64,000 nucleotides of DNA from Microbulbifer agarilyticus (GTDB lineage Bacteria; Pseudomonadota; Gammaproteobacteria; Pseudomonadales; Cellvibrionaceae). The position numbers and the translations under genes are program-made. The first letter of the stretch is position 1. Every line of letters starts with the position of its first letter. The notes under the pieces are model-generated. The model saw only the letters and a program-made list of their open reading frames with translations, was not told where the DNA came from and ran no database searches. Below are positions 53,600-61,699 of the stretch, piece after piece. The stretch is from NCBI RefSeq assembly GCF_020171345.1, contig NZ_JAIUZM010000004.1, positions 310,001-374,000 on the forward strand. The letters run 5' to 3'.

Positions 53600-55327
53600 T
53601 TACGCGCCGTCATCTTTATCGTCATCGTCATCGTCATCGGTGTCCGGATCTGAATCTTCTTCTCCGTCTTCCCGGTCTCCTGCGCCATCCCCCTCACCGG
53701 CAGCCTCGTTGTCATTGTCATTGCTATTGCTGCCCGAGCTGTTGCTATTCTCCGGTGCGCTATCCAGGTCGTCGAAGTAACCGGATTCTGCGACGGTATA
53801 TTGCAGGCGCTGGGGCAAACCGTTGCGCATAAAGGTTACGTCTGTCACTTCACCGCTCACCAGTGCGTCCCACAAGGGGTTCTGGCCGCTGTGAACCCAT
53901 TCGTCGTTCACGCGCAACACGACATCGCCTTCTTCGAGTCCCAGCGCGGCAAAAAACTCGCTGTCTGCAATACCTTCCAGGCGCAGTAACTTGTAGCCAT
54001 CAACTTCGTGTTCGGCGAGGACAAATTTTTTTGCCAGCTCCTCGCGCTCGAGCAGCTGTTGGCGCAGCCACTCTTGCCCCAATGGCAAGACGCCATCTGG
54101 TGGGATAAGTTTGCGGGTCTCACCGTCAGGTTGCTCAATACGCTGCATGGTTGCGGCGTCGCGTGGAGTCCGACTGGTTAACGGGGGTAGGTCAGTAGAC
54201 TCGCTGATTGCACCGCGCAGGTTTAGCCGCTCGATAACACCATGATTATTCAGTATCACATGATCTTTATGGATATAGGTAAGCTGCACGCCCTGCAGTA
54301 GTGATGCTCCCGTGGAAAATCGTACTGCCTCCATATCTTCTACCGCAATCAGTGCGCTGGAGTTCTCTGCAGCGGTGGAAAGACTGGTGCCTTCGAGGCG
54401 CAAGGGTAACTGCGTGTGCTGAACGCGCGCTTCACCACCTGCGGAATATCTGTCGGCTTGTGGATGAATACTGCCAGAGGCGATCCCAATGCGCCGCAGT
54501 TCCCGTTCAACCCACATCGCATAATGCTCATAAGACTTGGGGCCGCGGGTATACAGGCCATTGATCAGAACGACCGGGACATTACCAAAGCCCTGGTCTT
54601 TCGCGAGCGCAAGATCAGACTCCACCTGCGCAGACACTGCCGGCTCCCGCATGCACGTTGCTAAATCTTCCGCTCTCAGAGAAAGCTGTTTTGCCAATAG
54701 TGGATAGGTTTCACGATCGAGATGGCGCGCTCGCGCATAGAGCCCGTCAGCATAAGCCCAGGGCGAGCCCTGTCTGGCGGCACAACGTGCGGCACGGGCC
54801 GCGTTGTGGCCCTCGCGGTGGAAGTGCATGGGGTAATCGATATATCGCAGTGACACCCAGCCCGGGTAGGCATCCAAGAGTGCCAGCAGTTGGGGGTGAA
54901 CCTGTGCGCAATGTACCGACTGGTAGGAGCAGAAAACCGTAAGTGCCACGGGTGCCTGAGGATTTCCCCGTACGGGACGCTCCCCGGCATTCACTTCGAT
55001 GCGCGGCGGCTCGGGATAATCCAGTAGCCATTCGACGTCGCCGCCAATTTGGGCCTGCCTGGCATTAACCATCCGAGTCAACTGGGTAAAACGCATTTCA
55101 TATTCGGAAAGAAGCAGGTCGTAATGCTGTATCTGGATGGCGGTATCCACTTCACGCAGGTAAATAGGTTGGCCACCTACGGTCGCAACGACCAATTCAG
55201 TTTGTGCAGCAGATGAGGTGTTGCTTGTTGGTGTTTCGTCGCTACAGGCGCAGAGTGATAGCGACAGTAATGCAAGGAGAGCGAACTTTACGGACAACCA
55301 GAAATTCTTCAGGAGTAGGTCTTTCAT
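53600..55327 (-). CDS. Lipoprotein fusing a DsbA-like domain to GspC-like HR and PDZ domains
   Basis: 575 residues with an order of parts I have not met. A lipoprotein signal ends at C28 (LSLSLCAC). A SurA/PpiC-like N-domain (about 45-100, ATVGGQPIYLREVD) precedes a DsbA/Thioredoxin_4 domain (about 108-285, cis-Pro loop VPVVLING). Residues 307-370 resemble the homology region of the type II secretion protein GspC (SALIAVEDMEAVRFSTG...VILNNHGVIERLNL), and about 438-512 a GspC-type PDZ domain (LRLEGIADSEFFAALGLEEGD). An acidic tail (525-575) contains seven Asp in a row. The redox motif FCSYQSVHC has Ser where DsbA-like FxDFQCPYC has its first Cys. ATG 55327 is chosen over an upstream TTG. Confidence 0.8.
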   Translation of the reverse strand: MKDLLLKNFWLSVKFALLALLSLSLCACSDETPTSNTSSAAQTELVVATVGGQPIYLREVDTAIQIQHYDLLLSEYEMRFTQLTRMVNARQAQIGGDVEWLLDYPEPPRIEVNAGERPVRGNPQAPVALTVFCSYQSVHCAQVHPQLLALLDAYPGWVSLRYIDYPMHFHREGHNAARAARCAARQGSPWAYADGLYARARHLDRETYPLLAKQLSLRAEDLATCMREPAVSAQVESDLALAKDQGFGNVPVVLINGLYTRGPKSYEHYAMWVERELRRIGIASGSIHPQADRYSAGGEARVQHTQLPLRLEGTSLSTAAENSSALIAVEDMEAVRFSTGASLLQGVQLTYIHKDHVILNNHGVIERLNLRGAISESTDLPPLTSRTPRDAATMQRIEQPDGETRKLIPPDGVLPLGQEWLRQQLLEREELAKKFVLAEHEVDGYKLLRLEGIADSEFFAALGLEEGDVVLRVNDEWVHSGQNPLWDALVSGEVTDVTFMRNGLPQRLQYTVAESGYFDDLDSAPENSNSSGSNSNDNDNEAAGEGDGAGDREDGEEDSDPDTDDDDDDDKDDGA

Positions 55328-55541
55328 CGCACTTGGCTCTTTATCGTTCTTGTGCAACCGAGTTTAAACCACTGCATCGGAATCGCTCCAAGTGGGCCCC
55401 GTGAAAGTTGTGCACCGTGACACAAATTTAAAGACCTTCAGGCGCCACTGGGTTACAGTAATCCGGATACCTATAACAAATATGCGGGGCCGTATATTTG
55501 CTGGTTTGCTGATAGATTCTCAGCACTGGCCCGGTCCTGTT

Positions 55542-55571
55542 GCAAAACCATTCATAGCAAAACCATTCATA
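55542..55571. repeat. 15-bp tandem duplication upstream of the hydrolase gene
   Basis: gcaaaaccattcata occurs twice in direct succession (55542-55556, 55557-55571), followed by gcaaata. It ends 13 bp before the ATG at 55585, so it covers the ribosome-binding region; no good Shine-Dalgarno is visible there. Confidence 0.8.
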
Positions 55572-55584
55572 GCAAATACATACC

Positions 55585-56562
55585 ATGCTGCAAAATTGCC
55601 GTTTTCCCGGTGTTCGCGCCGTTCTCTCGATTGTTCTTCCGATTGCTCTTCCGCTAGCCTGCTCGGTTTTCCTCAGCGCGTGCGCCCCAGAACCTAAGGT
55701 GCAGGAGACCGTAAGTAATGGACAACTCAATCGACAGTCCTATATCAGCGAGGTGGATGGGTCAGAACGTGAGTATTTTGTCTATCTGCCACAGGGTTAC
55801 GAGACTTCGCCAACTCAGCGGTGGCCATTAATGTTGTTCCTGCATGGCAACGGCGAGCGTGGCGATGGCAAGCAGGATCTGGATTTCGTGCTTACCCATG
55901 GCCCCCTGTACGAGGTCTGGGCACAGAAAAGAGATTTACCCTTCATTATCGTCGCTCCCCAGTTGCACATGTTCGGTATGGATCGGAAGTTTGCCTACAT
56001 TGCCAACCGCAGCCGCGACTCGATACCGGCGCGATTGGAGCAAGGTACTCCGGAGCGGACGTATTTTTCACCACAGGGTGAAATGCAACCTGGCGATATG
56101 GTTGATGAGTGGGGGCAGGTGGCGCCGCTACTGCCAGATGGCTGGGAGCGGGTCGAGCAGGATCTGTTGAATATATTGCAGCACACTACCGAGCGCTTGC
56201 GGGTGGATCAGAGTCGGATCTATCTCACTGGAATCAGTTACGGTGGCTTCGGTACCTGGTATATGGCGAGTCGGCACCCGCAGACATTTGCCGCGATTGC
56301 GCCGGTGGTAGGCTGGGGGCATCCGGATTTTATGCCGCCGATCGCCGAGGCCTCATTGCCGGTGTGGGCGTTTGCGGGTGGCCGCGATACCGCGGTACAG
56401 AAGTCCCATTTCTTTGGCGGCATCAACAAGCTGGAGCAGGAAAGCGACGCTGAAGTGCGCTTTACTATCCACGAAGATATGGCCCACGACGTGTGGCGTC
56501 GGGTTTACGAGGGGCAGGATATTTACGACTGGCTGTTAAAGCAGCGCCGGCAGCAGGAGTAA
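55585..56562 (+). CDS. Alpha/beta-hydrolase lipoprotein (PHB depolymerase/esterase-like)
   Basis: 325 residues. Signal with lipobox LSAC, then an alpha/beta-hydrolase: REYFVYLPQGYE, oxyanion region LMLFLHGNGERGDG, nucleophile S218 in GISYGGFGTWY, Asp in AFAGGRDTAV, His in HEDMAHDVW. This is the prolyl-oligopeptidase/LpqC-type esterase group seen next to carbohydrate esterases; substrate unknown. It is divergent from the DsbA/GspC-like lipoprotein gene. The translation start area is a tandem repeat, so the exact start could be another Met, but ATG 55585 opens the signal peptide. Confidence 0.87.
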   Translation: MLQNCRFPGVRAVLSIVLPIALPLACSVFLSACAPEPKVQETVSNGQLNRQSYISEVDGSEREYFVYLPQGYETSPTQRWPLMLFLHGNGERGDGKQDLDFVLTHGPLYEVWAQKRDLPFIIVAPQLHMFGMDRKFAYIANRSRDSIPARLEQGTPERTYFSPQGEMQPGDMVDEWGQVAPLLPDGWERVEQDLLNILQHTTERLRVDQSRIYLTGISYGGFGTWYMASRHPQTFAAIAPVVGWGHPDFMPPIAEASLPVWAFAGGRDTAVQKSHFFGGINKLEQESDAEVRFTIHEDMAHDVWRRVYEGQDIYDWLLKQRRQQE

Positions 56563-56580
56563 GTCCTGGGCCGGCGTTCG

Positions 56581-57117
56581 TTACAGCTTGCGTTCGATGA
56601 TGCCGCGGTGCAGGCCGTAGCTTCCTTTTTCGCGGTCACTGAAGTAATGCTTCAGTGTCTGTGTCATCACAGGAAAGGCCATTTCCCGCCAGGGGATGTC
56701 CTTTTCGTCAAACAATTCCACTTCCAGGGATTCCGGCCCGGGGCCGAAGTTGGTGTCGGTCAGTTCACCGCGGTACAGCAGGTAAACCTGGTTGATATGC
56801 GGGATGTCGTAGACCGAGAAGAGCTCGTCCACGCGGATACTGGCACGTGCTTCTTCCCATGATTCGCGCAGCGCACCCTGTTCGCTGGTCTCACCGTTTT
56901 CCATAAAACCGGCCGGCAGGGTCCACAGTCCGTGGCGCGGCTCGATGGCGCGCTTGCACAACAGCACCTGCTCGCCGAGGTAAGGCAAGACGCCAACAAT
57001 TACCCGTGGGTTCACATAGTGAATGGCGCCGCAATCGTGGCACAGGTGCCGCGGGCGATCATCCCCCACGGGAATTTCAAATACAACGGAGTGGCCACAG
57101 TGGCTGCAAAATTTCAT
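56581..57117 (-). CDS. NUDIX hydrolase with N-terminal zinc ribbon
   Basis: 178 residues. A zinc ribbon (C4, C7, C26, C29; KFCSHCGHS, HLCHDCGAIHY) precedes a NUDIX domain. The Nudix box is GFMENGETSEQGALRESWEEARAS, with RESWEE as the metal-binding centre. The architecture is like NudC (NAD pyrophosphatase) but lacks its N-terminal domain and the SQPWPFPxS motif, so it is a zinc-ribbon Nudix of unknown substrate. Convergent with the hydrolase gene by 18 bp. Confidence 0.88.
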   Translation of the reverse strand: MKFCSHCGHSVVFEIPVGDDRPRHLCHDCGAIHYVNPRVIVGVLPYLGEQVLLCKRAIEPRHGLWTLPAGFMENGETSEQGALRESWEEARASIRVDELFSVYDIPHINQVYLLYRGELTDTNFGPGPESLEVELFDEKDIPWREMAFPVMTQTLKHYFSDREKGSYGLHRGIIERKL

Positions 57118-57195
57118 GGCGCAAGTATACGCGGAGCACAGAGTGACGTCAGCTCCTTCAGGTGCTCTCGTACCCTGTGCGGTAGGAGCGTTACA

Positions 57196-58464
57196 TTAAA
57201 AATCGATCGGATCGCGCTTAATCGGGCAGGTCATGCAATGTCCGCCACCACGCCCCCGGCCAAGCTCCGCCCCAACAATTGTTACTACTTCAATACCTTC
57301 TTTGCGCAATTGGGTATTGGTATAGGTGTTGCGATCGTAAGCAAACACCACGCCCGGCTTGGCTGCGACAAGATTGTTGCCACTGTCCCACTGCTGTCGC
57401 TCCGAGGCGTAGTGGTCTCCCCCGGTCTCCACCACGCGGAGCTTTTTCAAGTGCAAGGCTCTAGCGACTACATCCACGAATGGCTTGTTTTCCAGAGTGA
57501 TATGTAGATTTTTTCCCTTGTCATTTGGACGCAACACCAATGTATGTACCTGATTCATAATCTCAGGATACAGTGTGACCACATCGCGGTCGGCGAATGT
57601 GAAGACAGTATCAAGATGCATTGCTGAGCGGAGCTTGGGCATGGCTGCGACAATCACTTGCTCCGCTGCGCCTTTTTCAAACAATGCGGTTGCCAGCTGC
57701 GAGATGCCCTGGCGAGATGTGCGCTCGCTCATGCCGATAAGCACAACACCGTTACCTACGGGCATGACATCGCCACCCTCCACGGTCGCGAGTCCAAAAT
57801 TCGTATCCGGGTCTCCCCACCAGATTTCAAAGGTCTCCTTGGTAAACATTGGGTGGAATTTGTATATGGCGGTGGTTAGAAAGGTTTCTTCTTTGCGCGC
57901 AGGCCAGTACAGAGGGTTAAGGGTAACCCCGCCGTATAACCAGCATGTGGTATCGCGTGTGTAGAGCGTATTCGGGAGCGGTGGTAGCAGGTATTCAGTC
58001 GCTCCGTGGGCCTCGCGGGCAAGCTCCATAAAATCGGACTTGGAAAATCCGTCCGGCAAATCAATCACCGAGAGACCACCAATAAGGTATTCCGCGAGTT
58101 CACGCGGCTCGAGGCTTTCGAGGTAGCTCCGCGTATCTTCCATCATACCCAAGCCCACATTATTTGGGGTGACCTTGCGATCAAGCAACCACTTACGCGC
58201 TGCCGGTATAGCGACGGTCTCGGCAAGCAGGTTGTGCATTTCGACCACGTCGATGTCGAAGTCGCGCATCTTGGTCATGAAGTCAAAATGATCGCGCTTC
58301 GCATTTTGCACCCACAAGACATCGTCAAATAACAGATCGTCGCAGTTGGTCGGGGTCAAGCGGGTGTGTGCGAGGCTGGGTGCACATACCATTACCTTGC
58401 GCAGTTTGCCTACCTCTGAGTGTACCCCGAGGGTAGCGTCGGGTTTTGCCTTGGAACTGGCCAT
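57196..58464 (-). CDS. arcA: Arginine deiminase
   Basis: Hydrolyses arginine to citrulline and ammonia. 422 residues with ATG 58464 (preceded by a gagagagaa stretch). Signature regions: [37 protein letters not shown] with the catalytic His, and the catalytic Cys near the end at C410 (GGGHCMTCP). The antiporter gene lies 13 bp upstream, so both are in one operon. ornithine carbamoyltransferase and carbamate kinase, which complete the energy-yielding pathway, are not next to it. Confidence 0.95.
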   Translation of the reverse strand: MASSKAKPDATLGVHSEVGKLRKVMVCAPSLAHTRLTPTNCDDLLFDDVLWVQNAKRDHFDFMTKMRDFDIDVVEMHNLLAETVAIPAARKWLLDRKVTPNNVGLGMMEDTRSYLESLEPRELAEYLIGGLSVIDLPDGFSKSDFMELAREAHGATEYLLPPLPNTLYTRDTTCWLYGGVTLNPLYWPARKEETFLTTAIYKFHPMFTKETFEIWWGDPDTNFGLATVEGGDVMPVGNGVVLIGMSERTSRQGISQLATALFEKGAAEQVIVAAMPKLRSAMHLDTVFTFADRDVVTLYPEIMNQVHTLVLRPNDKGKNLHITLENKPFVDVVARALHLKKLRVVETGGDHYASERQQWDSGNNLVAAKPGVVFAYDRNTYTNTQLRKEGIEVVTIVGAELGRGRGGGHCMTCPIKRDPIDF

Positions 58465-58477
58465 GAGCGTTCTCTCT

Positions 58478-59911
58478 CTACAAGACGATGGCACCGGTTA
58501 TCAGTGAGTAGATGCCAACGATGGCGCCGATGAGGATCAGGGAAAAAAGCAGAATTTCTTTACCGGTAAATATCCGCAGATTTACCTCTCGCCGGGCAAA
58601 GATAAAAAGTAATGTGCCTGGGGCAAAGAGAATGCACGACAGCAAGGCATACTCCAGTCCACCAGCGAGAAGCATAAAAAAGGTATACAGAGTAGCGAGA
58701 ATGCCAACAATCAATTCACGCCTGCGTGCCCCCGATGGGTCGGCCTCGTAGGTCTCGCCGGTCAACGCCAGCTTTAGTCCGTAGCCTGCAACCAGTAGAT
58801 AGGGAATTAAGGTCATGGAGCTGGTCAGCTCCAGTGTCAGGTCAAAAGCGTACTGGGCGAAAATGGTAAGGATCAGGAAAAGTTGCACCAGAGAGTTGGT
58901 TAACCACAGTGCGGTAGACGGCACACCATTTTCGTTTTCGTAGCCAAAGGCTTTTGGCACCAGATCGTATTTTGATGCGGTGAACAGTGCCTCAGCACAG
59001 AGCAATGTCCACGCAAGGTAGGCACCAAGTACTGAGATAATCAGTCCTGCACTTACAAAGACTGCGCCCCATGTGCCAACCACCGCTTGTAATACACCGG
59101 CCATGGACGGTTGGCGCAACTCTGCGATTTCGGGTCTAAGCATCACGCCATAAGGCAGCAAGGTGACGAGGATCATGAGGCAGAGCACGCCGAGAAAACC
59201 CATTACCGTGGCCCATCCCACATCCGCACGATTCTTTGCGTAGCGTGAGAATACACTGGCGCCTTCGACACCGATAAAGACAAATACCGTAACGAGCATG
59301 GTCTGGCGAACCTGCGCCAGAACATCATTCATGTTATAGCTGCCACCGCCCCAGAAATTATCGATAAACAAGTCTTTCTTGAACGCCGCGGCCACAATAA
59401 TAATGAACAAAATGATCGGGATTATCTTGGCTACGGTGACGATCTTGTTAATCGCCGCGGCCTGTTTGACCCCGCGTAAAATCATGAAGTGAATGGACCA
59501 AAGAATGATTGAGGAGATGGCGACCGCTGGAATCGTGTTGCCCTCGCCAAAGGCCGGGATGGCTGCGCCCAGTGTGGACTTTATAAGTACGAAATAGGTG
59601 GTGTTGCCAAGGCAGCTGCCGGCCCAAAAGCCGAATGCCGCCATAAAACCGATATAGTCACCGAAGCCATCTTTCGCGTAAGTGAATATACCGGCATCGA
59701 GTTCGGGCTTACGTATAGCCAGAGTCTGAAAAACAAAAGCCAGCATTAACATACCAGTGCCGGCGATACCCCAGGCGATCAGCGCACCGAAAGGCCCGGT
59801 TGCATTGGCGAATGTCGCGGGAAGGGAAAAAATGCCGGCCCCAACCATTGAGCCGACCACCATTCCCATCATGGTCGTGCGCGTCAAATTCTGTTGGGTC
59901 TCTGCACTCAT
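58478..59911 (-). CDS. arcD: Arginine/ornithine antiporter, APC superfamily
   Basis: 477 residues, about 12-13 membrane helices. The APC start motif is [12 protein letters not shown] near residue 20, and the sequence is closest in feel to basic amino-acid/polyamine antiporters (APA family). It imports arginine in exchange for ornithine or another product. It is the first gene of an arcD-arcA operon on the minus strand. The upstream region shows ATTGATCGATG-type sequence, but I cannot call an Anr/FNR or ArgR box. Confidence 0.9.
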   Translation of the reverse strand: MSAETQQNLTRTTMMGMVVGSMVGAGIFSLPATFANATGPFGALIAWGIAGTGMLMLAFVFQTLAIRKPELDAGIFTYAKDGFGDYIGFMAAFGFWAGSCLGNTTYFVLIKSTLGAAIPAFGEGNTIPAVAISSIILWSIHFMILRGVKQAAAINKIVTVAKIIPIILFIIIVAAAFKKDLFIDNFWGGGSYNMNDVLAQVRQTMLVTVFVFIGVEGASVFSRYAKNRADVGWATVMGFLGVLCLMILVTLLPYGVMLRPEIAELRQPSMAGVLQAVVGTWGAVFVSAGLIISVLGAYLAWTLLCAEALFTASKYDLVPKAFGYENENGVPSTALWLTNSLVQLFLILTIFAQYAFDLTLELTSSMTLIPYLLVAGYGLKLALTGETYEADPSGARRRELIVGILATLYTFFMLLAGGLEYALLSCILFAPGTLLFIFARREVNLRIFTGKEILLFSLILIGAIVGIYSLITGAIVL

Positions 59912-60301
59912 ATTGACTTTCAGTCGATTGATCGATGTTTTCAGTCTAGTTGTCAGAGGAAAGATGGCGTGTGCATCATCGATGCGATTTGCTATGAATT
60001 TGTCCCTGGATATATCGATTTATTCAAGCCCCATCAAGCCATCAATGACAAATGAGGTGGTTGATCTTTTTGGGGTGTATTCTGTCGCTCTCAGGTGACT
60101 CTGTAGTTCGCCATTTTTTTATTGAGACATCAGATGGCCAGAGATACAGTCGTAATCTGGATATCCTCACGTCACGGACCTTTGCCCCTCCACATCCGCT
60201 TCCCTTTTTGACACCCTTTTTTTCTTTATGCGTTACCCGCGGGAGTGCGCCATCTATAGTTGAAAAATGAGTTTTGGTGCAATTTGTGTCGTGTGTTGCT
60301 G
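59912..60301. other. Divergent region arcD / RND adaptor
   Basis: 390 bp containing the promoters of the arc operon and of the efflux operon. It has short direct repeats (atcaagcc near 60030) but no clear palindromic operator. A tatagt sequence at 60254-60259 could be a -10 for the adaptor. No regulator gene is adjacent. Confidence 0.35.
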
Positions 60302-61648
60302 ATGTCCAAGTTCTTTTTCCTGTCTCTGCTGGCCAGCGCCTCCCTGTTATTGGGTGTTTCCGCTTGTTCGAAGAAGGAGGAAGAAGCCGCTCCCAAGGCG
60401 CCGCCGGTGGAGGTGCTTGCCGTGCGCAAGCATCAGGTCGTACCCCGCTATGAATATGTTGGGCGGGTAGAGGCCACCGACGAATTTAAGGTGCGGCCTC
60501 GTGTCGAGGGCTACATCGAAAGCCGCGACTTTGTGGAAGGGCAGTTGGTGCAAAAGGGCGAGCTGCTGTATCAGATCGACCCCAAACCCTATATCGCGGC
60601 ACTGGATAACCAGCGAGCGAACCTCGCCCAGGCGCGTTCCGCGTTGCGCGTGTCTGAGCGCAACTATCGTCGGGGGCTGCAATTGGTGAAAACCGGTGCC
60701 ATCAGTCAGGTGCAGATGGACGAACTCACCGGCAACTTTGAGGCCGCCGAATCCACGGTGGCCGCCGCTCAAGCGGACCTGGAGGCTGCACAACTCAATC
60801 TTTCCTACACCCAGATTCGCGCGCCCTTGACGGGGCTGATTGGCCGCTCGGAGTTCACTGAGGGCTCGCTGGTGGGGCCCGCCACCGACCCCCTTACTTC
60901 AATTGTGCGCATGGACCCGATTTACGTCACCTTTGAGGTGCCGGAAAACCGCCTGTTTGCGGTGCAGGAGGAGCAGGAGCGTCGCCGTCAGACGGGTGAG
61001 AGACCGGTCGAACGGGAAATTCAGATCAAGCAGCCCGACAGCAAGTTTTACCCCTATCCCGGCATCATTGTGTTTGTCGACAATCAGATCGACCAGGCTA
61101 CGGGTTCTGCCTTGGTGCGCGCCCGATTCCCCAACCCCGAGCGTCTGCTGGTGCAGGGACAATTTGCTCGGGTGGTGATCAGCGTGTTCGCCGGGGCCGA
61201 TGCCATCAAGCCACTGGTACCGCAAGCCGCGGTTCTGGAAGACATGCAGGGACGGTTTGTCTACGTCGTGGACGACAACAATATCGCGCACAAACGCTAC
61301 CTTGATCTTGGGCAGCGTGAAAATGAACTGTGGGCGGTGGAAAAGGGGCTCAAGGCTGGCGAGCGGGTGATTGTGAATGGTTTGCAGAGGGTGAGTCCCG
61401 ACAAACCGGTCACCCCACAAAATACCGCACTTGATCCGTATAAAGATCTCAAGACAGAGAAACCACCGCAAGTGGAAAGCCCACTCGACCAGATTCGTTC
61501 GGGCGATATCCCACCTGAAGAGCGGCGCGATGGCGGCGCTCGTGAGGGTGCGGATATCGAGCTGTTACAGGAGGAGATGCGTCGCGGTGCCGAGGGCGAG
61601 AGCAGGGAAAAATCCAAAGACCCCGATGCCTATTTTGATGGCAAGTGA
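60302..61648 (+). CDS. RND efflux periplasmic adaptor (membrane fusion protein)
   Basis: 448 residues. Lipoprotein signal with lipobox VSAC (C22). Then beta-barrel, lipoyl and alpha-hairpin domains of the AcrA type: VEATDEFKVRPRVEGYIESRDF, the RSALRVSERNYRRG hairpin, RAPLTGLIGRSEF. The C-terminus beyond about 380 is a longer than usual charged tail (GDIPPEERRDGGAREGADIELLQ). ATG 60302 starts the signal peptide. The pump gene follows after 51 bp. Substrate class unknown; the closest types are multidrug MFPs. Confidence 0.93.
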   Translation: MSKFFFLSLLASASLLLGVSACSKKEEEAAPKAPPVEVLAVRKHQVVPRYEYVGRVEATDEFKVRPRVEGYIESRDFVEGQLVQKGELLYQIDPKPYIAALDNQRANLAQARSALRVSERNYRRGLQLVKTGAISQVQMDELTGNFEAAESTVAAAQADLEAAQLNLSYTQIRAPLTGLIGRSEFTEGSLVGPATDPLTSIVRMDPIYVTFEVPENRLFAVQEEQERRRQTGERPVEREIQIKQPDSKFYPYPGIIVFVDNQIDQATGSALVRARFPNPERLLVQGQFARVVISVFAGADAIKPLVPQAAVLEDMQGRFVYVVDDNNIAHKRYLDLGQRENELWAVEKGLKAGERVIVNGLQRVSPDKPVTPQNTALDPYKDLKTEKPPQVESPLDQIRSGDIPPEERRDGGAREGADIELLQEEMRRGAEGESREKSKDPDAYFDGK

Positions 61649-61699
61649 ATGTCGACCATGGGAGAGTGAATAGCAACAACGTGAACAGGGAAAGCGCTT

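Noticed and set aside
59912..60060. Anr/FNR or ArgR box upstream of arcD
   Set aside because: ATTGATCGATG resembles half of an FNR site but the second half does not fit TTGATNNNNATCAA; TGAAT and ATTCA halves are too far apart for an ARG box.
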